Source of the DNA: Chloroflexota bacterium
GTDB lineage: Bacteria > Chloroflexota > Dehalococcoidia > DSTF01 > RBG-16-68-14
Length of the DNA: 15,305 nucleotides
Assembly (NCBI GenBank): GCA_022561355.1
Contig: JADFRJ010000030.1
Location: 1 to 15,305, forward strand
Direction: 5' to 3'
This document shows positions 1 through 7,933 of this stretch, piece after piece. The position numbers and the translations under genes were made by a program. Position 1 is the first letter of the stretch. Each line of letters begins with the position of its first letter. Below the pieces are notes generated by a model, which worked only from the letters and a program-made list of their open reading frames with translations, was not told the DNA's origin and did not search any database.

Positions 1-1058
1 AGAAGGCGCTTGGCTGGTTCGAGCGTGAAGGCATCGATGGCGAGGTCGTCGTCGTCGACAACGGCTCGACCGACCGCTCTCGCGAGGAGGCGCTGCGGGC
101 CGGCGCACGCGTGATCGAAGAGTCTCGCAGGGGATACGGCGCGGCGCATCTGCGGGGGTTCGCTGAATCACGCGGCGAGATCATCGTCATGGCTGACGCC
201 GACGATACGTATGACCTCGTGAACCTCACGCCGCTCGTCGAGCCGGTGAGAAACGGCTACGACATGGCGGTAGGAAATCGCATGCATGGCATGGACCCGG
301 GAGCGATGACGTGGAGCCATCGCGTGATCGGCACGCCCGCGATCTCTCTCTTGTTGCGACTCTTCACCGGCTCCAGCGTGGGAGATAGCCAGTGTGGGCT
401 GCGGGCCTTCACCCGTGATGCTTACGAGCGCATGGAGCTGCGCTCGAGTGGCATGGAGCTGGCCTCCGAAATGATCCTCAAGGCGTTTCGACGTGACATG
501 AAGGTGGCCGAGGTGCCGACCACGTACGCCGTGCGCAAGGGCGAAACGAAGCTCAATACCTTCCGCGATGGATGGCGCCACCTGCGCTTCCTGCTGCTCT
601 ATACACCGCACTATCTCTTCTTGGTGCCGGGCCTGATTCTAATGCTGCTTGGCATACTGTCGCTGGGCATCACGCTGGCCGCGAGCGGGGGTGTTTCGGT
701 GGGTACGCTGACGTGGCAGCCGGTCTTCGCGGGAGGCATCCTGGTGATCGTGGGTACGAATGCGGTGGTGATTGGGTCCGCCACACACCTCTTTGCCGCA
801 TCGCGTGGCATCATCCCAGAAGATTGGCTGACGCAGGTCGTACGCAAGTACGCACAGCTAGAGCAAGTACTGGGGCTGGCTGGCCTCGTGATCCTGGCCG
901 GCGTCGGATTGGACGCCCTGATCTTCTACGAATGGGTGACCGAGAGTGACCTGGGGGTCTCGACGGCGGGACTGGCGGCCGTCGCGCAGACGAGTGTGAT
1001 CGTCGGTGCGAACTTGGCCCTGGGAGGGTTCCTCATCGCGCTCATGGACGTCGAGTAG
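1..1058 (+). CDS. Family 2 glycosyltransferase with four C-terminal membrane segments (GtrB/DPM1-like), 5'-truncated
   Basis: The gene enters from the left edge; the reading frame is open from base 3, so the N-terminus is missing and 351 residues are visible. The GT-A nucleotide-sugar fold is shown by VVVVDNGSTDRS near visible residues 15-26, the metal-binding DAD at 65-67 and the acceptor-side motif GDSQCGLRAF near 127-136. Four hydrophobic segments follow, at about 204-226, 241-266, 289-309 and 325-348. This layout is that of polyprenyl-phosphate glycosyltransferases, which move a sugar from a nucleotide donor onto a lipid carrier at the inner face of the membrane. It probably supplies the lipid-linked sugar donor for a GT-C enzyme such as the one encoded at 2114-4828. 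The next gene begins 12 bases after the stop, so the two are probably cotranscribed. Family is secure; donor sugar and acceptor are unknown. Confidence 0.9.
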   Translation, partial: KALGWFEREGIDGEVVVVDNGSTDRSREEALRAGARVIEESRRGYGAAHLRGFAESRGEIIVMADADDTYDLVNLTPLVEPVRNGYDMAVGNRMHGMDPGAMTWSHRVIGTPAISLLLRLFTGSSVGDSQCGLRAFTRDAYERMELRSSGMELASEMILKAFRRDMKVAEVPTTYAVRKGETKLNTFRDGWRHLRFLLLYTPHYLFLVPGLILMLLGILSLGITLAASGGVSVGTLTWQPVFAGGILVIVGTNAVVIGSATHLFAASRGIIPEDWLTQVVRKYAQLEQVLGLAGLVILAGVGLDALIFYEWVTESDLGVSTAGLAAVAQTSVIVGANLALGGFLIALMDVE

Positions 1059-1070
1059 TACGCTCCCACT

Positions 1071-2117
1071 ATGGCTGGGGCCGTAGTAACGCAGGAAGCG
1101 CACGCGGCGGATAGCGGAGGGCGGCCGCGAGCTTCGATCATCGTTCTCGGCTATCACGGCTGGCACTACATCGAGCCGTGCCTCGAATCAGTGCTCGATC
1201 AAGACATGCCGCTCGATTCGTACGAAATCCTCTACGTTGACAACAAATCGCTTGATGACTCGTCGCCTCGGGTGCGCGAAGGCTTTCCCGACGTTCGCGT
1301 GATCGCGCTGAGCCGAAACTACGGCTACGCGGAGGGAAACAACAAGGGATTCGCGGAGGCGCGAGGCGAATACGTGGTGTTCCTCAACGAGGACACCGTC
1401 GTGCATCGCTCTTGGCTGCGCGAGCTGATCGAGGCCGTCTCGGCGTCGCCCGAGGTCGCGGCCGGCCACGCCAACATCATCCAGCCTTGGTATCCGGAGT
1501 ATGCAGGCATCTCCGAACGCGCGTTTTCAGATGCGGCGTACACGTCCGAGGTCAACCGGCTGGGCTACGTTCAATACGCAAAGCTGCCGCGTAGCGATGA
1601 GCCGGTGGACACACTGTTCCTCCATGGCGTGTGCATCATCCTGCGCCGGGACGTAGGAGAAGAGTTGCAGTACGTCTTCGACCCGGACTTCTTCGCGTAT
1701 GCGGAGGATCTGGACTTAGGCCTGCGCGTGCGGGCGCTGGGGTATCGGTCCGTTGTCGCGCCCAAGGCCGTCGTCTATCACAAGCACACGCTCCAGACGG
1801 CGGCGAATTGGACAACGGTGGTGAAAACGGTGCGCATCATCAGAAACCGGCACCTGGCGTTTTTCAAGGTCATGGCTGGCTGGGAGTTCGCGCTGATGGC
1901 GGCGATTCTGACGATCGGCGCGCCGTTCAACTCGTCCGAGTTCGGCCTGGGTAGAGCGCGCCAGATCCTGTACGGCTTCGCGCTCATTCCCGCGGCGCTC
2001 GCGGCGCTCGTAACGACGTTGTTCCACCTGCCACGATACGCGGCCAAACGGCGCTGGGTCCGCGAGCACGCGGCGCAGTCTGGCGCGTGGTGCCTGCGGG
2101 CGCTGTGGAGCCGTTAG
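1071..2117 (+). CDS. Family 2 glycosyltransferase, rhamnosyltransferase (WbbL)-like
   Basis: This 348-residue protein has a GT-A fold: the first strand is at 22-28 (SIIVLGY), YVDNKSLDDSS at 55-65, the acidic NED at 106-108 in the place of the metal-binding DxD, and AEDLDLGLR at 211-219 carrying the likely catalytic base. FLHGVCIILRRD near 183-194 is typical of the WbbL/RfbF-type transferases that build O-antigen or cell-wall polysaccharide. Two hydrophobic stretches near 272-284 and 300-318 suggest membrane association. The start is the first in-frame ATG, placing about 20 residues before the fold; no convincing ribosome-binding site precedes it. It lies 12 bases after the previous glycosyltransferase, probably in the same transcript. 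Its stop codon overlaps that of the convergent membrane gene. Sugar specificity cannot be read from the sequence. Confidence 0.9.
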   Translation: MAGAVVTQEAHAADSGGRPRASIIVLGYHGWHYIEPCLESVLDQDMPLDSYEILYVDNKSLDDSSPRVREGFPDVRVIALSRNYGYAEGNNKGFAEARGEYVVFLNEDTVVHRSWLRELIEAVSASPEVAAGHANIIQPWYPEYAGISERAFSDAAYTSEVNRLGYVQYAKLPRSDEPVDTLFLHGVCIILRRDVGEELQYVFDPDFFAYAEDLDLGLRVRALGYRSVVAPKAVVYHKHTLQTAANWTTVVKTVRIIRNRHLAFFKVMAGWEFALMAAILTIGAPFNSSEFGLGRARQILYGFALIPAALAALVTTLFHLPRYAAKRRWVREHAAQSGAWCLRALWSR

Positions 2118-4828
2118 TAGGGCGTCACGACCGGCGAGCTACCGTCGGCGGCCACGATCGACAGCGTGGCACCGGACCAGATGGTTTCCCTTTCGAGCGT
2201 CTGGAGAAGTTGGATCGTGTGCCGTCCCGCTGGAAGCTGCACGTTCGTTAGGAGCGTCGTCGTTTGCTGAGCGCCGGACTGGCCGGACGCGACCTCTTCG
2301 CCATCGATCAAGATCGTGACCGTCCCGGAACGGAAGTCCGCACGGAGAGAGAAGCTCGTGGCTTTCTCCAACTGAAGGACGCCGTCCCAGCGCTCCTCCG
2401 TGACGAACTGCTCACGCGTGGGCGTTGACAGTTGCAACACCGACGCGAGCGCCATGTGCGGGCTGAAATCGAGGCGCTGACTCACGATCTGGCGGGGGTT
2501 GCCGGGCAGGCCCATAGACCGCGTGTGACGCCAGCCGTCCAGTTGGGCGAGCGGGAAAAGGCTGGCTGACACAATGGATTCGGTTTCGGGCGGCCCGACC
2601 CACTGCAGACTCACCGGGCCGCCCGGTTCATCGATGTCCAGTCGAACCTCTACCACATGCCAGCCTGGTAGCAGATCCATAGACGTCAGCTCGCCGGACG
2701 AAGCCTGCGTCAACTCGCCGTCCAGACGCACTTCGGCAGGCGTGTCCGCCATCAGCTCGAGCGCCGCGGTCATGGACTCCTCGATCTGTATCAGGCCGGT
2801 CCACGTCACCGTGTACGGCGGCTCAAACGGTGCGTTCTGAAGGGCATCCTCCGCAAAGGTGTCGAGTTGCGATTCAATCGCGGCGTTGCGGTCGCCTTTG
2901 ACGTAAACGCCCCAGAGCCCTTGTCTGTTGAGGGTGTCACCGGTGTCGAAGTTATAGGCCAGAAACTCGTACGTGCCTGCGGGGCCGGTGAAGCGTTTAT
3001 CCGGTTCGCCCAGTCCCGGATACGCGCGATTGAGCTCCGCGATCAGTTCGTTGGCGGAACCGATCGGATCGGCAAAGACAAGCGTGGCTGGGCCGAGGGG
3101 GACACCGCGGAGCGGCCATGCCTCCTGGGCGGCTGGCAGCGCCTCGCCCTGAAGATCGTGGCAAGCCCAGATGAAGTCGCTCCAGGCCCGGCCCTGCTCC
3201 TCTGGCGTGTCGCGAGGCGCCGCGAAGCCGCCGACTGTGACGGCGTTGCTGTAGGCGATCGCGTAGTTGTCGTCGCCGCGATCGCGGAGGTAGTCACACA
3301 TCGCGTACACGAACGAGATCTCGCCTCCGTACACGCGTTGGATTTCGTGGGAACCTTCCACGTCGTTGAAGAGCGTGTCCGCGTTCCACCAGAAGCTGAA
3401 CGCAAGGAGCGCGACAAGGACGAGCGTGAGCGAACGCGTCGCCAACGAGCCAAACGCGCGTTTAAGGAGGTGCTCGACATCGTCGACGAAGTACGCGGCC
3501 AGGGCGAGCAGGATCGGTACGACCCCGAAGAACGACCACGGCGCGAACTCCCCCAAGAGGAGCGCTCCGCCAACGAGGATAAGCGTAACCCAGCTGACGA
3601 ACCAGAACCGGTAGCCGCGCAGGAAGAAGAGTGCGCCGGCTGCCATACCTGCAGCCGCAAGCACCGCAGTCACCGGATCGAACAGCCGGATGCCCTTGAC
3701 CTCGCGTGGCGGGGACACCGGATAGTCCGTCGGGCCGAAGGGCAGGAACATGGTCGATGCCCACTTGAGCTGGTCCTGCCATTCGTCGGCGAGGCGGGAG
3801 CCGCCGCGGGTCTCTTCGTTCCGATGCACGGATGTGAGGTAGAGATCCTTGCCCTGGTTTGTCCCGACGATCATTGGCACCAGGACGATGCCCGCGGCGA
3901 GCAGGAACACGAGGGCCGGCCGCCACGCCACGCGAGCGAGTTCGATCAGCCGTGCGCGCGCTTCGCTCAGCTTGCCGTCCAGCAGAACGGTGCGGGCGGC
4001 GGCGGCTCCCAGCGCGGCGGCCGCGATGATTGGGATGACGCGGAACGCCTCGTACTCATACGACATCAGCCCGGCGACGACGCCGGCGCCGAGGAACATG
4101 AGGGGGTGTTTGGTCTTCAGTCCCCGCACGATGAGGAACGCGAACAGCACGGCATAGATCGTGCCTTCGCTCGTCTGGCGGCTTCTGAGCGCAGGCCACC
4201 AGGCGATCGCGAAGAGCGCGAGGCCGAACAGGGCCGACTGAACGCTGACGAGCTGCCGCAGGAGGAAGTAGAAGACGATGAGCGTGACGACGGCGATGAC
4301 CGGGAAGAAGAAGCGCAGTCCAAGCGTTGTCTCGCCGAAGACGAGGAAGCCGAGCGCGGACGTCCAGCGTACGAGCGGGAAGAGGATCGGCCGCTCGCCT
4401 TCGAGGGCGTCGTAGGCGGCCCCGCCATTGATGTGCTCTTCGCAGCAGAGGCCGACCTCCGGCGGCAAGCTGCCCTGGAAGTGGAAGAAGCGCATGAAAA
4501 TGCCGATCGCGATGATGCCGCCGAAGAGGAGTGCTTCGACGTAGTGCTCGCTCCAGATCTTCGCGATCGCTTCGCGGACCGAGTCGAACTTGGGCTTGGA
4601 TGGCCGCCAGGCGGCGAGGACGAGCGCCAGCAGAGCAAGGCCGAGCCAGGCGGCAGCAGAATCGAAATTAGCGAGAAAGAGGTCTGCGCTGCGGGGGCTG
4701 TTGTTGAGGATTCGGGCCCCGTTGTAGGCGAACGCGCAGGCCGCGATCACGGCGGCCGTGTGGAAAAGATTCCAGGGGCCGAGCCTAGCAACGACAGCGC
4801 GAGCGTTCCGCAGGGGGTCGTCGGTCAC
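2114..4828 (-). CDS. GT-C (family 39-like) membrane glycosyltransferase fused to two PA14-like domains
   Basis: This is a 904-residue protein with a GTG start. Residues 1-480 are a multi-pass membrane region (segments near 24-36, 58-73, 98-115, 155-190, 196-212, 224-235, 245-280, 305-320, 385-403, 408-448 and 466-480). The first large external loop holds an acidic CCEEHINGGAAYDAL motif near 128-142, the site where GT-C enzymes carry their catalytic Asp/Glu. RSRQTSEGTIY near 215-225 also fits family 39 glycosyltransferases, which use polyprenyl-phosphate sugars on the outer membrane face. The soluble C-terminus has two beta-sandwich segments resembling PA14 lectin domains: about 636-746 (GLWGVYVKG, PPYTVTWTGLIQI, AEVRLDG, PGWHVVEVRL) and about 786-895 (RWDGVLQL, VTILIDGEEV, LPAGRHTIQL). 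The gene faces two cytoplasmic-side glycosyltransferases. GT-C assignment is good; the PA14 label rests on pattern resemblance. Confidence 0.82.
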   Translation of the reverse strand: MTDDPLRNARAVVARLGPWNLFHTAAVIAACAFAYNGARILNNSPRSADLFLANFDSAAAWLGLALLALVLAAWRPSKPKFDSVREAIAKIWSEHYVEALLFGGIIAIGIFMRFFHFQGSLPPEVGLCCEEHINGGAAYDALEGERPILFPLVRWTSALGFLVFGETTLGLRFFFPVIAVVTLIVFYFLLRQLVSVQSALFGLALFAIAWWPALRSRQTSEGTIYAVLFAFLIVRGLKTKHPLMFLGAGVVAGLMSYEYEAFRVIPIIAAAALGAAAARTVLLDGKLSEARARLIELARVAWRPALVFLLAAGIVLVPMIVGTNQGKDLYLTSVHRNEETRGGSRLADEWQDQLKWASTMFLPFGPTDYPVSPPREVKGIRLFDPVTAVLAAAGMAAGALFFLRGYRFWFVSWVTLILVGGALLLGEFAPWSFFGVVPILLALAAYFVDDVEHLLKRAFGSLATRSLTLVLVALLAFSFWWNADTLFNDVEGSHEIQRVYGGEISFVYAMCDYLRDRGDDNYAIAYSNAVTVGGFAAPRDTPEEQGRAWSDFIWACHDLQGEALPAAQEAWPLRGVPLGPATLVFADPIGSANELIAELNRAYPGLGEPDKRFTGPAGTYEFLAYNFDTGDTLNRQGLWGVYVKGDRNAAIESQLDTFAEDALQNAPFEPPYTVTWTGLIQIEESMTAALELMADTPAEVRLDGELTQASSGELTSMDLLPGWHVVEVRLDIDEPGGPVSLQWVGPPETESIVSASLFPLAQLDGWRHTRSMGLPGNPRQIVSQRLDFSPHMALASVLQLSTPTREQFVTEERWDGVLQLEKATSFSLRADFRSGTVTILIDGEEVASGQSGAQQTTTLLTNVQLPAGRHTIQLLQTLERETIWSGATLSIVAADGSSPVVTPY

Positions 4829-5054
4829 CTAGCGTAGCTCGCGTTGGCTGTCACTCGATTATGCACCTACTCCACGCTCGCCACGGCGAGCGCCCTCTAG
4901 CCACTTAGTGCCAAGAATAGCAGAATGGGGCGCTACGGCAGGCTTACCATCGGCCAGCTAGCCTGGCGCCCAGCGTGTTGTAGAATACGTGCGGCATGAG
5001 GCCGAAGATCCAGTTCGCGAATACCCAGGACTGCGCGAGCATCGAAAGCGGGAC
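4829..5054. promoter_or_regulatory. Divergent intergenic region between the GT-C gene and the phosphotriesterase-family gene
   Basis: These 226 bases must hold promoters for both flanking genes. On the plus strand TAGAAT at 4981-4986 is a 5/6 match to the -10 consensus, but no recognisable -35 lies 16-18 bases upstream. It would place transcription start near 4993, after the upstream ATG at 4989, which favours the 5055 start for the hydrolase. On the minus strand CATAAT (reverse complement near 4857-4862) could be a -10 element, again without a clear -35. A perfect 8-bp inverted repeat with a 2-base centre lies at 4875-4892 (CGCTCGCC-AC-GGCGAGCG) and could be an operator or hairpin. All are weak assignments. 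Confidence 0.35.
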
Positions 5055-6008
5055 ATGGCCACGATAGAGACCGCCCTAGGAGCAATCCCGGAGTCGGCGT
5101 TGGGCATCACGCTCAGCCACGAGCACGTACTGGTGTTCATGGGCGCGGAAAATCACGTCTATCCATGGTTGTTTGACTGGGAGCAGACTCGCGAGAGAGT
5201 CATTCGCGAACTGACCGAAGCGAAGGCCGGCGGAATCGCCACGCTGATCGACCTGACGACCCCCGATCTTGGGCGCGACGTCCGGTTTGTCGCGGAGGTG
5301 GCAGAAGCCTCGAGTATGAACGTCGTCGTCGCGACAGGCATCTGGCGTGACGTTCCGCGCTCGTTCTGGGAGCGCGATCCCGATAAGATCGCTGACATCT
5401 TCGTGAGAGAGATTGAAGTCGGCATCGGCGATACAGACATCAAGGCTGGCGTGATCAAAGTTGCCAACGACGCGGAAGGAGTAACTCCGCAGGCCGAGCC
5501 CGTCCTCCGCGGGGCGGCTCGCGCGCTGATACGTACTGGCTGCCCAATCAGCACTCATCAATGGGCGCCGAAGGAGGTGGGCAGGCGCCAGGTCGAGATC
5601 TTCCAGGAAGAAGGCGCGCCGATGGAGCGCATCTGCATCGGCCACAGCGCTGACACCACCGATGTCGACTACCTAAAGGAGCTTCTAAACGCGGGTGTCT
5701 ACCTCTCGATGGATCGTTACCCCGGTCGTCCCGGCCGCCCGGATTGGAGACAGCGAAACGCTACTGTCAAAGCCTTGATCGAGAGCGGGTGGACGCATCG
5801 TCTGATGCTTGGGCACGACTACGCTCCAGGCCCCGTGATGGCGGGTGTAGAGGCGCCGGAAGCGAAGCGGAGCGGATACCTTCACCTTGCGGCCGTGGCG
5901 CTGCCCGCGCTGCGAAACGACGGCGTGAGCGACGAGGACATCGATACGATGTTGCGCGACGTGCCGCGCAAGTTTCTCACAGGGAAGAACTCACAGCGCC
6001 CGGCCTAG
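5055..6008 (+). CDS. Phosphotriesterase-family metal-dependent hydrolase
   Basis: The 317-residue protein is a TIM-barrel amidohydrolase of the phosphotriesterase/lactonase family. The whole binuclear metal site is visible: His22 and His24 (TLSHEHV), the usually carboxylated Lys135 (GVIKVAND), His168 (STHQW), His197 (CIGHSADTTD) and Asp255 (LGHDY). Their spacing follows that of bacterial phosphotriesterase. The natural substrates of most members are lactones or unknown esters; organophosphate activity is often incidental, so no substrate is assigned. The ATG at 5055 is preferred to an in-frame ATG at 4989, because the extra 22 residues are highly charged, unlike the family N-terminus, and the family homology begins just after 5055. 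The ribosome-binding site (GAAAGCGGG) is weak. It is the first gene of a probable four-gene plus-strand operon and ends 20 bases before the lipoprotein gene. Confidence 0.9.
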   Translation: MATIETALGAIPESALGITLSHEHVLVFMGAENHVYPWLFDWEQTRERVIRELTEAKAGGIATLIDLTTPDLGRDVRFVAEVAEASSMNVVVATGIWRDVPRSFWERDPDKIADIFVREIEVGIGDTDIKAGVIKVANDAEGVTPQAEPVLRGAARALIRTGCPISTHQWAPKEVGRRQVEIFQEEGAPMERICIGHSADTTDVDYLKELLNAGVYLSMDRYPGRPGRPDWRQRNATVKALIESGWTHRLMLGHDYAPGPVMAGVEAPEAKRSGYLHLAAVALPALRNDGVSDEDIDTMLRDVPRKFLTGKNSQRPA

Positions 6009-6028
6009 CGCATCTGAAGGAGGGAGCC

Positions 6029-7024
6029 ATGATGATACGCGCCGCCCCAATCGCCGGCATTCTCTTGCTGCTGACTCTCGCGGCGTGCGGTGGCGATAGC
6101 GCCGACACACCTCTGGCGTCGCCGGCCGCGATCGCCACGCCGACGGTCGCTCGGGTAGCCGAGACGTTCTGCACGGCGTCGCCAGCGATTACGGTCGGGA
6201 CGGTGGAGACCGAGATGCTGACGGAGATATCCGGACTGGTAGCGAGCCGCTCGCAGCCGGGTGTGCTCTGGGCCCACAACGACAGTGGAGATAGCGCGCG
6301 CGTCTTCGCGATGACGGAGGAAGGCCTCGATCTAGGCTCCTACACGCTGGCAGGAGTCGAGGCGATCGATTGGGAGGACATGGCGCTCGGCCCCGGCCCC
6401 GTCGAGGGCGCGGACTACCTCTACCTCGGTGATATCGGCGACAATCCGGCGGAGCGGTCTGAGATCACCGTCTACCGCGTGCTTGAGCCTGACGCTGACT
6501 CGGGCGGAGAGCTGACCGACGTGGAGGCGTTGGTCTTGCGCTACCCGGACCGGCCTCATGATGCTGAGGTGCTGCTCGTCGATCCACGTGACGGAACGAT
6601 CTATATTATCACGAAGGAGGTAGCAGGCGGCCCGTCGACTGTGTTCCGCGCACCGGGCGACGCCGGGCAGGATACGGTCCTGGAGGAGGTCGCGACGGTG
6701 GACTTTAAGGCGTTGGAGTTCGCGGTTGCACCGCCACCGGATGCCGGGCTACTCGTCCTTAACGTTGGCTGGTTGCCGACGGGCGGTGACGTAGCGCCGG
6801 ACCGCAGTGCGGTGGCGATCCGCACATACGCGGGCGTTTGGGTCTGGCAGCTTCAGGGCAGCGCCGAACTATGGCAGGCATTCGCGGGTGAGCCGTGCGA
6901 AGCGCCTGCGGCGATCGAGCCGCAGGGCGAGGCGCTTGCCTTCGATGCCGGGAGCGCCGGATTCTACACGGCAAGCGAGGGCGAAAACCCGCCCATCTAC
7001 TACACAGGGCCGGCTCAACCGTGA
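6029..7024 (+). CDS. Lipoprotein, predicted beta-propeller-like, unknown function
   Basis: This 331-residue protein begins with a clear lipoprotein signal: MMIRAA, a hydrophobic run to residue 19, and lipobox LAAC with Cys20 as the lipidated residue. A Ser/Thr/Pro/Ala-rich linker follows to about residue 45. The body has repeated beta-strand and turn segments such as ISGLVASRSQPGVLWAHND, IDWEDMALGPG, ADYLYLGDIGDN, YRVLEPD, AEVLLVDPRDGTIYIITKE and VAIRTYAGVWVWQL, suggesting a beta-propeller. Acidic loops (WAHNDSGD, GDIGDN) may bind a cation. Start choice is firm: AAGGAGGG at 6017-6024 lies five bases before the ATG, and the frame upstream of it is only the shadow of the hydrolase gene. It sits 20 bases after that gene and probably works outside the membrane, perhaps in ligand binding. 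I do not recognise a named family, so function is open. Confidence 0.85.
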   Translation: MMIRAAPIAGILLLLTLAACGGDSADTPLASPAAIATPTVARVAETFCTASPAITVGTVETEMLTEISGLVASRSQPGVLWAHNDSGDSARVFAMTEEGLDLGSYTLAGVEAIDWEDMALGPGPVEGADYLYLGDIGDNPAERSEITVYRVLEPDADSGGELTDVEALVLRYPDRPHDAEVLLVDPRDGTIYIITKEVAGGPSTVFRAPGDAGQDTVLEEVATVDFKALEFAVAPPPDAGLLVLNVGWLPTGGDVAPDRSAVAIRTYAGVWVWQLQGSAELWQAFAGEPCEAPAAIEPQGEALAFDAGSAGFYTASEGENPPIYYTGPAQP

Positions 7025-7086
7025 TCGTGATCCGCAGCTCATGTGATGACCCCGTAACGTCGGCAACTGTATGAAAGGTGTCCATC

Positions 7087-7848
7087 ATGTCTGAGCCAAC
7101 CGGCCAGCCCCTCCTCGGCAAGGTCGCGCTCGTCACGGGCGGCAGCCGTGGGCTCGGCAAGCAGATGGTGCTCGGCTTCGCGAACGCGGGCGCCGACGTC
7201 GTGATCGCCAGCCGCAAGCTCGATGCCTGCGAGGAGCTTGCGAAAGAAGTGGAGGCGAAGACAGGCAGGAGCGCCCTCGCGAAGGCCTGCCACGTCGGCC
7301 ACTGGGATCAGGTAGAGGAGCTGGCCGACGCGGCATACGAGCGCTTCGGGCACGTCGACGTCCTCGTCAACAACGCGGGCATGTCGCCCACCTATCCACG
7401 GCCCGTGGACGTCACGGAAGAGCTCTACGACAAGGTCTTGGCGGTCAACCTCAAAGGACCGTTTCGGTTGACCGCGCTCATTGGCCAGCGGATGGCCGAC
7501 GGCGACGGCGGCTCGATCATCAACGTGAGCAGCACGGCGGCCGTCCGCCCCGGCGCCCACGTGATCCCCTACGCCGCCGCCAAGGCCGCGCTGAACGCGA
7601 TGACTGAGGCGTTCGCTCACGCGTACGGACCGAAGGTGCGCGTCAACGGCATCATGCCCGGCCCGTTCCTCACCGACATCTCCAAGGCATGGGACATGGA
7701 GGGCTTTAAGCAGCAGGCGCGACGCTTCGACCTGCGGCGCGGGGGCGAGCCGAACGAGATCGTCGGTGCGGCGCTCTATTTCGCGACGGACGCTTCGAGC
7801 TTCACGACGGGCGCCATCCTGCGCATCGACGGGGGCAGCGGCGTCTGA
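7087..7848 (+). CDS. Short-chain dehydrogenase/reductase (SDR), classical, complete catalytic tetrad
   Basis: The 253-residue protein is a classical SDR with a Rossmann fold. The nucleotide-binding TGGSRGLG is at 17-24, Arg43 after the second strand (ASRK) points to NADP(H), and NNAG is at 95-98. The catalytic Asn121 (VNLKG), Ser149 (NVSST), Tyr162 and Lys166 (YAAAK) are all present. MPGPFLTDI follows as the PG motif, and the protein ends in the usual ILRIDGGSGV. The reaction is oxidation or reduction of an alcohol/ketone pair; the substrate is unknown. A GTG at 7078 is in frame, but GAAAGGTG at 7073-7080 is a well-placed ribosome-binding site for the ATG at 7087, so 7087 is chosen. It lies 62 bases after the lipoprotein gene and 85 before a second SDR, probably in one transcript. 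Confidence 0.93.
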   Translation: MSEPTGQPLLGKVALVTGGSRGLGKQMVLGFANAGADVVIASRKLDACEELAKEVEAKTGRSALAKACHVGHWDQVEELADAAYERFGHVDVLVNNAGMSPTYPRPVDVTEELYDKVLAVNLKGPFRLTALIGQRMADGDGGSIINVSSTAAVRPGAHVIPYAAAKAALNAMTEAFAHAYGPKVRVNGIMPGPFLTDISKAWDMEGFKQQARRFDLRRGGEPNEIVGAALYFATDASSFTTGAILRIDGGSGV

Positions 7849-7933
7849 GCGTGAGCGCCGGAGCAGAACGCCGGGTCCTGATATATCATCGGGCGCTCAG
7901 CAGACGCTTCCTGCCAGAAGAAAGGGACCACTC

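Noticed and set aside
2867..4837. A 656-codon open frame on the plus strand
   Set aside because: It is antisense to the GT-C membrane gene. Its product is extremely rich in Glu, Arg and Asp with low-complexity runs, as expected from reading GC-rich membrane codons backwards, and it shows no domain.
4989..5054. Upstream ATG extending the phosphotriesterase-family protein by 22 residues
   Set aside because: The extension is charged and unlike the family, lacks a ribosome-binding site, and starts just upstream of the transcription start implied by the -10-like TAGAAT at 4981-4986.
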